Below, one piece after another: positions 48,649 through 59,200 of a DNA stretch of 64,000 bases (the first letter of the stretch is position 1; the number at the start of each line of letters is the position of its first letter). The translations under genes and the position numbers were made by a program. The stretch lies in the NCBI RefSeq assembly GCF_010725725.1, contig NZ_AP022599.1:4712001-4776000 (forward strand), given 5' to 3'. A model generated the notes under the pieces. It worked only from the letters and a program-made list of their open reading frames with translations, did no database searches and had not been told where the DNA came from. This stretch comes from Mycolicibacterium pulveris. GTDB taxonomy: Bacteria; Actinomycetota; Actinomycetes; Mycobacteriales; Mycobacteriaceae.

Positions 48649-48697
48649 TTCTGCACCAGGGCTGTGATGTTCGACCGATCACGACCCTGGTGTAGAA
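48649..48697. terminator. Long bidirectional hairpin between convergent genes
   Basis: TTCTGCACCAGGG (48649-48661) pairs with CCCTGGTGTAGAA (48685-48697) over 13 positions with one G-U pair. After one mismatch and a G-U, an inner GTGAT/ATCAC stem continues to a 9-nt loop. It lies between the MBL gene and the opposite-strand DUF899 gene, so it could terminate both. Its length suggests a dispersed palindromic element rather than only a terminator. Confidence 0.65.
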
Positions 48698-48722
48698 ATC
48701 GGCGCAGTCGTTGCGAGGCGGC

Positions 48723-49397
48723 CTACGATTCACCGGTGCCGGTGTCGTGCCAGATCCACCACTCATAGGGCGGAGATTGCGGATAACCCTCGGGAGAGTC
48801 CTCCCAGGTCTCCTGCCGCCCGAGCGCGGTCATGTCGAGCAGGTTCCAGGTGTTGACGAAGACCTCGTCGCCGCGGCCGTCGATGCGGTAGGTGCGGAAC
48901 ACGCGGCCGTCGTCGTCGCGGATGAACGCGTTGGTGGCGTGGTACTCGTCGCACCCGAAATCCTTGTCGAAGTCGTCGGTGATCGTGAACCACGGGTGGC
49001 GCCAACCCATCTTGGACTTCATCCGCTCGAGGTCGGCCTGCGATGCGCGGGAGACATACACGAACGAGGTGTCCCGCGCGTTGAGGTGAGCGAGGTTCGG
49101 CACATGGTCGGCCATCAACGAGCAACCCACGCAGCCGTGCTCAGGCCAGTCGCCGGTGCCCGGTTCGATGAACGCGCGGTACACGATCAGTTGGCGCCGA
49201 CCGCCGAACAGGTCGAGCAGGCTCACCTTGCCGTCCGGGCCGTCGAACGTGTATTCCTTGTCCACCGGCGTCCAGGGCATCCGGCGCCGCTGCGCGGCCA
49301 GTGCATCACGGGCCCGCTGAACCTTTTTCTCTTCGACGAGCATCTCCTCCACAGCGTGCTCCCACTCCTGCGCGGACACGATCGGTGGTGCTTTCAT
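48723..49397 (-). CDS. DUF899 thioredoxin-like protein
   Basis: 224 residues. The ordered motifs RRMPWTPVDKEYTFDGPDG, LIVYRAFIEPG, GCVGCSLMADHVPNL (CxxC) and WNLLDMTALGRQE are diagnostic of the DUF899 family, which has a thioredoxin-like fold and unknown function. It lies 27 bp after the ArsR-SRPBCC gene, a frequent partnership, and is probably co-transcribed with it. Confidence 0.88.
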   Translation of the reverse strand: MKAPPIVSAQEWEHAVEEMLVEEKKVQRARDALAAQRRRMPWTPVDKEYTFDGPDGKVSLLDLFGGRRQLIVYRAFIEPGTGDWPEHGCVGCSLMADHVPNLAHLNARDTSFVYVSRASQADLERMKSKMGWRHPWFTITDDFDKDFGCDEYHATNAFIRDDDGRVFRTYRIDGRGDEVFVNTWNLLDMTALGRQETWEDSPEGYPQSPPYEWWIWHDTGTGES

Positions 49398-49424
49398 CGC
49401 GCTGTCTCCTTTCCTTCTTCGGTG

Positions 49425-50210
49425 CTATGAGGCTTCGAGTGCCGTCTTGAGGTTGGACAGCCTCCACGGCCAACCCCCGGAGATAAGTTCGCGGACAGTG
49501 CTTTCCGGCGGGAAGTCGTCGTGGATGACGGTCAGCTTGACCATGCCGTTCTCGACCGGTTCGATGTCGAACGACACCCGGGACCGCTTTTCGGCCGCCG
49601 CCTTTTCGATGGTCTCTTCGTCCAGGCCCACCGCGGTCAGTTCGGGTCCAAACGTGTGGAAGGTGAAGACCAGCCTGCGATGCGGGTCCGACTCCAGGAT
49701 GACCTGATCGGGGTGCGCGATCTCCAGTCCGGCGGGGTCGGTTATCCAGACGTAGGTTGAGCCCTTCCGCCAATCGGAGACCATGGCGTGTCCCATGTAC
49801 CGGGTCGAGAAGGTGGGGTCGGTGATCGCCTGCCACAGCCGCTCGGGAGTGGTCCGGATGTAGGTGGTGTAGACGAATTCGGCGCTGCTCATCTGTTCGG
49901 TCTCCAATACCGTTTTGAGGTCTGCAAGGGCGTGTACCCGCGCGCGGTCGTATTGCTTGATCCAGCGGTCGGCGATGGCGTTGATCGGCTCGGCGTTGAG
50001 GTAGTGCAGCTTCTCGCGGCCCCGCCACACGACCGTGATGAGGTTGGCGGATTCGAGCACCGCTAGGTGCTTGCTGACCGACTGCCGCGCCATCGACAGC
50101 CCCGCGCACAACTCGCGCAAGGTCTGCCCATCGCGGACGTTCAGGTTGTCGAGCAGCAGGCGCCTGCTGGGGTCGGCGAGCGCCCGGAACACCTCATCCA
50201 TCGATGTCAT
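49425..50210 (-). CDS. ArsR-type repressor fused to an SRPBCC (AHSA1-like) domain
   Basis: 261 residues. Residues about 4-95 are an ArsR winged helix (EVFRALADPSRRLLLDNL, SMARQSVSKHLAVLESANLI). About 105-261 is an SRPBCC/AHSA1 domain (EFVYTTYIRTTPERLWQAITDP and a long C-terminal helix) that would bind a hydrophobic ligand. The fusion makes a one-component sensor. It has no metal-binding CxC motif. The start is ATG 50210 or 50201. Two phased palindromes lie just upstream. Confidence 0.87.
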   Translation of the reverse strand: MTSMDEVFRALADPSRRLLLDNLNVRDGQTLRELCAGLSMARQSVSKHLAVLESANLITVVWRGREKLHYLNAEPINAIADRWIKQYDRARVHALADLKTVLETEQMSSAEFVYTTYIRTTPERLWQAITDPTFSTRYMGHAMVSDWRKGSTYVWITDPAGLEIAHPDQVILESDPHRRLVFTFHTFGPELTAVGLDEETIEKAAAEKRSRVSFDIEPVENGMVKLTVIHDDFPPESTVRELISGGWPWRLSNLKTALEAS

Positions 50211-50220
50211 CACCCGCTTT

Positions 50221-50240
50221 ATGCAGCCGTTTGGCTGCAT
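50221..50240. promoter_or_regulatory. Operator palindrome 1 upstream of arsR-SRPBCC
   Basis: ATGCAGCC-GTTT-GGCTGCAT is a perfect 8-bp inverted repeat beginning 11 bp upstream of the ATG at 50210. With the second copy 30 bp further upstream it is the likely autoregulatory site of this repressor. Confidence 0.6.
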
Positions 50241-50252
50241 GTATGACTATAG

Positions 50253-50268
50253 GCAGCCGGGCGGCTGC
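50253..50268. promoter_or_regulatory. Operator palindrome 2 upstream of arsR-SRPBCC
   Basis: GCAGCC-GGGC-GGCTGC repeats the core of the first palindrome. Centre-to-centre distance is 30 bp, close to three helical turns, so two dimers could bind on the same face. It also lies only 12 bp beyond the stop of the giant gene. Confidence 0.6.
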
Positions 50269-50279
50269 ATGTCAATGGT

Positions 50280-53200
50280 TCAGGCCGTCTCGTCGAGTTC
50301 GTCGAACCGTGCCAGGGCCGCTTCGAGATCGATCTCGTCGAATAGTTCGCATCGACTGATCCGGTCACCGTCGACGGTCGACAAGGCGATCTCTCGCCAC
50401 TCGACTTCAAAGCCGTGCGCCGAGGTTGCGCATGCGGTGTAGGTGACGACAGCTCCCCTGCCGTTCAGGCGGTGCACGGCCGTGATGTGGACCCTGAACT
50501 GCGGTGAGTCATCCAAGAGTGTTCGGAGGTACGTCTGCAGGTCGCCGGGTGCGAACGCGATCGCGCCCCGCCGGTGGTCAATGCTCACCCAGTCGGGCGT
50601 CACGTCGGGTAGCCGATGACTGTTCACGGCCGTGATTGATCCTGCGACCGCCGACCACGTCCGGGCGTGCTCCGCCGCTTCGCCGGCGACATAGCGCGCG
50701 TCGAGTTCTGCGAAGGCGTTGTCGGTGTCATCGACATCGAAAACGACAGTGGATGTCACGAAGCGCTGGTCTGCGTCCAGCTCGACGAGTTGGAGTACCT
50801 CGGTGTGAAACCGTTGGGCGCGTACACGGTTGAGGGCGAGGCGCTGCCCACGTGTAGCGGCCGCCGCCGATGTGATGTCACCCGTCCCGATGTCGACAAC
50901 CGCACGCATATTCGCGACGAAGGCTTCCCTACCCCGTCGGAACCCGTCATTGATGACACGCCGGCGGTCGTCGGCGAATATGTCAACGGCGAGTAACTCT
51001 GCCATCGCGTCCCACTCGCGTGCGGCGCAGTGCATCCAGATCCGCTCGAACATCTTGCTGGCAGCGTTGCCCGCTGGTTCCGAGGGCCGACTGAGCTCAT
51101 TTAACCGTGCCAGCGCGGCGTCGATGTCTGGCTCTTCGAACACCTCGAGTCGGTTGATGCGGCTACCTTCGAAAGTCAGCAGGACCACCTGCCGCCACTC
51201 TGCGTCGAACCCGGTTCCCGAGATCCCCCGAGCCGCCGTGGTGACAACGGCCCCGAGGTGGGTCAGGCGATGGACGGCCTCGATGTCGACTTTGAACTCT
51301 TCGCCGAGATCCCACCCGGCACGGATGTATGGGCCCAGGTCACCGGATGCGAATGCCGTCGCACCGCGGTGATCGAGATTGACCCAATCCGGTGTGGTGA
51401 GGGGTAGTTCGTGCCGGTTGAGTGCGGCGTAAGCGTCAGTGACTTTTGACCAGGTGTCCGAATAGGCGGCCGCCTCGCCCGCCACGTAACGCGCGTCGAG
51501 TTCCCTGACGGCCGCGTCGATGTCGTCAGGATCGAAACGTATCGAGGTACGCACGAGGTTGTCATCGTCAACTTCAGTCAGCGTGAGGTGCTCGCCGGTG
51601 ATCGGTTGATCCGTTGCCGTGGCATCGCGGTATGTGTCTCGGGTCAGTGAGAGCCGAGCTCCCCTTATGGCAAGCGGCGCGGTTTCCAGTCGCATTCTCT
51701 TCGTGATCTCGAACAGCGCGCGCACTACTTCTGGCTGCGCTGTTCCTTCGTCACGCAGACCTTTTCGTCGATCCTCGTAACGGTTGTCGGCGGCCGCGAC
51801 CGCAAGGAAGCCGTCGACGTCGCGGCGGTTGGTTGCCTCGACGATCCGTGTCCAGGCGAGCGTAGCGGCGTTCACGAGTGGCGTCGTGCGCCGGCTGAGT
51901 TCGTCGAGTCGCGCGAGCGCTGTGTCGATGTCGGCGACGTCGTAGAGTTCGCATCGGCTGATCATGCCGTCGTCGACCGTCTGCAGGCTGACATCCCGCC
52001 ATTCGGCCTCGAAACCCTCGCGTGAGGTACCCCGCGTGACGCCGGTCAACACCGCGCCGGCCTCGGTGAGGCGATGCACCGCTTCGATGTAGATGCAGAT
52101 GTCGGAGGTGTCGTCCCATGATGCGCCGAGGAAAGCGATCAGATCCCCTGGCGCGAAAGAGCTTCCATGCCGGTGATCGATGTTCACCCAGTTTGGAGTC
52201 ACTCGAGGTAGCTCACGGTTGTTGACCGCGTTGAACGAGTTCACGATCACCGACCAGGTCTGGGCGTACTCGCCCGCTTCGCCGGCGAGGTAGCGGCTCT
52301 CGAGTTCGGCGAATGCCGCGTCGACGTCATCGGCATCGAAAAGCAGCGAACGGCTGACCAAGCCGCCGTCGTCGACTTCGGTGAGCGTCAGATGCTCGGC
52401 CGTGATCGGCTGGTCGGGCTCCGTGGTATCGCGGAAAATGTCGCGGGTCAGCGCTAAGCGCGATCCTCTTGTCGCAAGGGGGACGACCTCGAGCATCCAG
52501 CCTGCCGGAACCTTGTTCAACCCGTATGTCACCCTGTGCAATTCGGTTCCCCGTGCCTCGTGACGCAGACCCTTACGCCGATCCTCATAGTGTCCGTCAG
52601 CCGTGCCGAGTGCGATCACCCCATCGAAGTCGCGGCGGTTCAACGCGTCGGCGACCAATAACCGGCTCTGGGTCGCTGCATTGTCGAGTTGTGAAGCCCT
52701 CCCGGAGAGCTCATCGAACTTTGCGATCGCGGCGTCGAGATCTGTCTCGTCGAACCGCTCGCTTCGACCAATCGCGTTGCCGTCGACCGTCGATACGACG
52801 ATCTCCCGCCACTCGGCTTCGAAGCCGTGTGTCGAGGTCGCGTACGCGACGTGCGTGAGCACCGCCCCAATACCGTTCAGCCGGTGCACTGACTCGATGT
52901 ATGCCTTCGCGTCGGGATAGAGCTGCCAGGTCGCTTCAGCGATCGACATCAGGTCGCCAGGCGCCACCGCGATTGCGCCACGTCGGTGATCGACGTTGAC
53001 CCAGTCCGATGTCACGTCGGGAAACCGATGGTCATTGACCGCGCTGTACGAGGCAACGATCGTCGACCATACCTGCGCATACTGGAGGGCCTCGCTTGTC
53101 AGATATCGGGAGTCGAGTTCCTCGAAGGCGGCATCGATGTCGGTGAGATGGAACATCACAAGGGCGTGGAGTCTCTCGTCTGTATCGATCTCCAAAACGC

Positions 53201-56200
53201 CCAGCCACTCGTTGTGAAACGCCTCGGAGTGGTCGTCCTGGCGCGACCAATGGACACGCGCGAGGGCCAGGCGTGGACCGCTGGTCGCAATCGTGGCCAT
53301 GGCCATGTCGGTGAACCCGACTTCGGCGGCCGCCTGCAAGTCTTCGATCTCGGCGTGCGGACCGTGGCGTACACCGGCGTTCACGGTCCGCCGCCGATCG
53401 TCAAGGAGAAAGTTGTCGGCGAAGATCTGGCACATAGCGTCCCAGTCGCGAGCCGCGAAACATTCCCTGAAGCGCTTGTACACGTGGTGTGCCGCGTATT
53501 CCGGCAGGGATGCCGAACGCTCGAGTTCGTCGAATGTCGCGACCGCGGCGTCGATGTCGGACTCATCGAAGAGTTCGCAGCGGCTGACCGTATCACCGTC
53601 GACTTTGACAAGATGAACGTCGCGCCATTCGGCGTCGAAGTCTTCTCGCGAGAGCCCGTGCGCGACATGTGTGACAACCGCTCCGACATCGCTGAGTCGA
53701 TGTACGTCCGCTATGTAGATCTTGGTGTCGGGCGAATCGTCCCATGCGGCTTGGAGGTACGCCGCCATCTCGCCGGGGGCGAAGGCCGCTCCGCGACGAT
53801 GGTCGACGTTTTCCCATTCTGGTGTCGTCGCGGCGATCTCTCGCCGGTTGAAGGCGGCGTAGGCGCTGACGATCACTGACCACGTCCGGGCGTGGGGGGC
53901 CGCTTCGCCGGCGAGGTAACGCGCGTCGAGTTCCTCGAACGCGGCGTCGATGTCGTCCGGGTCGAACGTGACAACCGTCGCGATCCGGTCGTCGGCGTCG
54001 ATTTCCACGATCTGCAGAAGATCGACGCGGAACGCATCGGGATCGTCATCACCGAGCACGTATCGGACACGAGTGAGGACGAGGCGTTCTTCTCGGATCG
54101 CGACGGGGTCTGATATCGCTTGTGGGCCGCCGAGTTCGACGGTCGCACGTAGAGCTTCAACGAAGGCGTCCCGGCCATGAAGGCCGGCGTTCACCACCCG
54201 ACGGCGGTCGTCGCCGTGGAAGTTGTCGGCGACTTTGTCCGCCACTGCGGCCCAGTCGCGTGTTGCGTAGGCGGCAAGCAAGCGGTCACCCACGCGGCAG
54301 GCCGCATTCTCCAGTCGCGGTACCGGTCGACTGAGTTCATCGAAGCGAGCCAGCGCGGCGTCGAGGTCATCGGCATCGAATAGCTCGCAACGGTCGATCA
54401 ACTGCCCGTCGATTGTGACAACGATGATGACCTGCCACTCCGCGTCGAAGCCTTCGGTGGTCGTTCCGTACCCGGCGTGAGTCAGGACCGCTCCGTTTTG
54501 GGTCATCCGATGGACCCGCTTGATGTACATGCGGCCGTGCGACATGGCAGCCCAGGAGTCCCGGAGGTATGTTGCCATGGCGCCCGACTGAATCGTCGCG
54601 ATCCGACGACGATCTTGGTCCGCCCAACCCGGTGTTGCGGGCGGGAGTTCGTGCCGGTTGAGTGCCTCGTAAGCCTGTGTGAGGACTGACCACGTCTCGG
54701 CGTACGGTGCCGCCTCCCCGACGGCGTACCTTTCATTCAGCTCGGCGATGGCGGCATCGATGTCGTCGACATCGAACGCCACAATTGCGGCGATCCGCTC
54801 ATCGGAATCGACCTCCACCAAATGCAGAACATGGACCTCAAATGCGCCCGGCTGTTCGTCGCTTACCCCGTAGTGGACGTGCGCCAGAGCCAGGTGCTCT
54901 CCGCGGATCGCTATCGTGGTTGGCGACGCCGCACTGATCCCGAACTCAAGTCCCACACGGTGACTTTCGATGAGAGCGTCCGGCTCACGAATATCGAGTT
55001 TCACGACCGATCGACGGTCGTGCCCGTGGAAGTCGTCGGCAAACAGGCTTGCCATGGCGACCCAGTCCCGGTCTGCGAACGACTCGAATAGTCGTTCAAG
55101 CACCCGGGCCGCCGTGTTCTCCACGACCTGCGGCGGTCGGCTGAGTTCGTCGAAGCGTGCAAGCGCGGCGTCGAGATCTGCCTCGTCGAACACTTCGGCA
55201 CGGCTGACGAGGCCGCCGTCGACCGTCACCAGGTCGACACCCCGCCACTCCGCGTTGAACCCGATGTGCGACGTTCCATGTGCTGTCCAGGTGACAACGG
55301 CGCCGAGTTCGTTGATTCGATGCACTGACTCGACGTAGACGTTGATGCCCTGGTCGAAATCCCACCCGGCGCTGATCACATCCGTTGTCATCGACGGCAG
55401 TTGGCGCCGATTGTGCGCGACGAACATAGCCGCGATCGTCGACCACGTGCCTGAATGCTCGGCCGCTTCGCCTGCGGCGTATCGAGTATCGAGTTCGGCG
55501 AAGGCAGCGTCGAGATCGTCGGGCGCCAAGTCGATCTTGGCGACGATCAACGCGTCAGCGCCGACTTCGGTGATCTCGAGTGCTTCGGCCCAGAAGGGGG
55601 CGCTTCCTGCGGCGGGCTTTTCAAAACGCATGTGGCTGAGGCAGAGACGATCGCCTCGCAGTGCGATCGTCGTCTTGGTGATGTTGGCGCCTAAGGCTGC
55701 GATCGCGCGAACATCTTCGACCATCGTTTCGCGGCCGCTGGTCACGCTGCGAAGACCCTGCCGCCGGTCGTCGAGCTGCATGTTCTCCGCGAACAGTGCA
55801 CCGACCTCGTCCAGGCGATTGTCGACATAGAGACCGATCAACCGATCATCGACGCGAGTCGCGGTGTTCTCGAGCGGTACTTGCCGTTCTGTCGCCTGGA
55901 ACCGGGTGTGCACAACGTCGAGTTCGGCGACAGCAGCGTCCATGTCGTCGGTGTCGAACCACACGGACAGCGCTATGCGGCCCACTTCATCGACGGCGAA
56001 CAGTTGGAGCATCTCGTCCCGCGGTGCCCCTGGGGTCTGGTCGGAAGTGCGCAGCTCTACTCGGGTCAGTGCGACGCGGTCACCTCGCGTGGCAACAATC
56101 ACGCGACGGTGTCGGCGCGGAAACAGTTCGCGGTAGCGACTAGTTTCGCGCTGAGGGACGGACCGTAGTTCGACACGGGGAAAGCCGACGATCTTCCGTC

Positions 56201-59200
56201 GGCTCTCAATGGAGATGCCTTGTGACACCAGCCGGTCGACTTCGTCCCAGGCTCCCTCAGCGATCGCGGCATCCAGCCGCGTAAGCGCACGCACGCAGGC
56301 GTTGTCTAGCTCGACGGTCGTGGTGTCCGCAGAAGTCGGTGCTGTCGGAGGTTGCGCGCCGAAGGCGGTCCGCGCCTTCTCCGCAAGTGCCGCGGCGCCT
56401 TTGCGTTCATATAGCGCCAGCGCTTCCTGTGCGGCCGCTCGTGCCCCCGAGACATCGCCGGCCGCTCCCAGTACCGTCGCCAGCGCCAGGCACGCGTCGC
56501 CGTGATCGACAAGAGCATCGGTGCGGCCGGCCAACGCGACCGCTTCCTCGGCCACCCGGCGTGCCTCGTCGTGGACACCGCTGTGCGCCAGCAACTGTGC
56601 TCGCACACTGCGCCAGGCGATCGACGGCTTCAGCGCGTGGCCGGCGAGACGTTCACTCTCCGTGCATAGTTCGTCGGCTTCGGCGGCTCTGTCCAGTGCG
56701 AGGCATGCGCGAGCCAGCAACGCGGCGCTCTCGGCCGTGTCGGCATCGAGGCGCATCCGCCGAAAACCGTCGTAGGCCCGGCGCAGACACGGCTCGGCTG
56801 CCGCGGGTTCGTCGGCGACGAGCTCGACGATGCCCGCGAACTGGTCAACTTCCAACAAGGCGTGTCGCATACCGAGTTCGGTGAGCGTCCGTCGTGCCGA
56901 CTCGATCAGGTGCCGGCCCGCCGCAGCGCGTCCGCGAAACGCGTCCAGCACCCCCTGGCACCTGGTCGACGTCGCCTCCACGACCGGCGAACCCGTCGTG
57001 ATCCGCAGCAGCCGAACCACGTCCAGACACCGCCCGCCCGCGCGCGGAACCGGATTGGGGCCCCAGAGCGCGGCCAGCGGAGCACCGGCCAGCACCGCGT
57101 TGACCCGCCGGTGCTCCCCCGAGCGTCGCGCAGCCGTGAGAGCCTGATCCAACGCGGATTCGCAGTCGGCAACCCGCCCTAGGCGAGCTAGGCATCCGGC
57201 CCGCACCGTGTGAGCGTTGGCCTCGCCCGCGGCGTCGTCCATTCCGGCCAGCGTTTCGGCGGCCAAGGCGACTGCCGATTCGATCTCGTCCAACCGCTCC
57301 GGATCGGTCAGCATCGAAACCTGACCATCGAAGCTGGTCCCCCACGCTGCCAGGCGCGCGGAATCACCTGCAGCCTGCTGCAGTTGGGCAACTGCACCCT
57401 TCGCCGACACCACATCACCGGCGGCGAGCAGCGCTTCACAGCGGGCAATGAGCAGTTCGGCCTGCAAATCCTCGCGGTCGGCCAGCTCGTCGTCGAGCTC
57501 ATCGAGCGCGTGTAGTGCTCTGTCGTAATGATCGGCGGCGCTTTCGTAAGCCAGTCGCGCCATCGCCTGGTCCGCCGCCCGCCGGCAGTAATGGACAGCC
57601 TTGGCCGCATTGCCCGCCCACGCGCATTCGAAGTAGTGATAGGCGAGTTCGTCAAGGAGGTCCTCGTCGGCGCCGGGTTCGGCCTCGAGCGTTGCGGCGA
57701 TGTGCTGATGCAGCCGCATGCGCCGCACCGACGGAAGCTCGGCGAGCAAAGCCTGCCGCACGAGGGCATGGTTGAACCGGTAGCGGCCGCCCTGCTCTTC
57801 GATGACGATGCCGGCTTTGCACGCTTCGTCGAACGCGTCGACGAGGTCCTGATCCATCACCCGCTCGACGAGGTCGATGGCGAATCTGCTGCCCACGACC
57901 GCGGCCGCGGCCAGTGCCTTGTTGGTCTCGGACTGAAGACGAGAAAGCCTGCGACTCACAGCCTCCCGGACACCTTGCGGCAAGGTGCTGGGATCCCAAT
58001 GGCCGCCGCTCTCGTCGACGTGACGGAGTGCCTCGATGAGGAAGAACGGGTTTCCGCCTGTGACCGACGCCAATGCCTGGGCGAGCTCCTCGTCGTCGTA
58101 GCCGGCCTCGACGACATATTCGGTGACCTCGTCTTCGTCGAGTCCCCCGAGCGCGAGGCGATCGGCGGAGCCGTCACGGTGAAGGTCGGCGAGCATCGCG
58201 GCCAGTGGATGGGAGCGGTCGAGGTCGGTGCTGCGGTACGTGCCGACAATCTGGACACGAGCGTGCTCGCCGAACCGCAGCAGATGGCGCATCAGCAGCA
58301 GGGTCGGTTTGGCGGCCCAATGCAGATCGTCGAGGACCACGACGATGGGCGCGGCCGCGGAGGCGATTCCCAGCAGCCCGACCACTGCGTCGAAGAGCGC
58401 ATAGCGTTCGGTGTCCGGGTCGGCGTGATGCGGCGCCGCCAAATCGGGCAACACATCGGTCAGCCGCGGAACCAGCGGAAGCAGAGCCTCGACGCCGCGT
58501 AGCCCGCGCAAGCGGTCGGTGCCGAGGGACGGAACCAGCGACCGAAGCGCTTCGGCGAACGGCTGGTACGGCGCACCCAGATCCTCGTCGCACCGGCCGT
58601 AGAGCACGACGGCGCCCTGCTCGTAGGCCTGGCGTGACCATTCGCCGGCGAGTCGCGTCTTGCCGACACCCGGTTCTCCGGCGATCAGCACGGCGCGCGT
58701 GCCGGCGGCGAGCGTCACCTGCCATGAGCTCAGAAGTCGGCCGAGCTCGTGGCCGCGCCCGACGAACGGGCCGGGTCCGGCCAGTACGGCAGGCAGTGCT
58801 GGGCGTTCGAAGGGCTCTTCGGATGTCACCGAGGGAGATTCGTCGGCCTGCAGACGAAGTTCGAACACGTGCTCCGGGCGCGCGAGGTTGCGTAGCTGGC
58901 GCGTCCCGAGATCGGCCAGCACAACGTCCTCGGGGAGCGAGTCGATGACCAGTTCGGCGGTGGCCCCCGAACACAGGATCTGGCCGCCGGCCGCAAGGGA
59001 ACGCAGCCGGGCGGCGCGGTTGACCGCTCGACCGAAGTAGTCGCCGTCGCGAAGCTCGACCTCGCCGGTGTGCAGCGCAACGCGAACACGCATGGGCTGC
59101 GCGAGATTCCAGGGCTCCAGGCGAATCGCTTCCTGCAGATCGACAGCAGCCATCGCGGCCCCGGAAGGCCGGTCGAAGACCGAGAACGTCGCATCTCCTT

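Noticed and set aside
50283..56310. CRISPR or other non-coding DNA repeat
   Set aside because: The 800-bp periodicity is protein-coding; repeats diverge at third positions and no short identical repeat with spacers is present.
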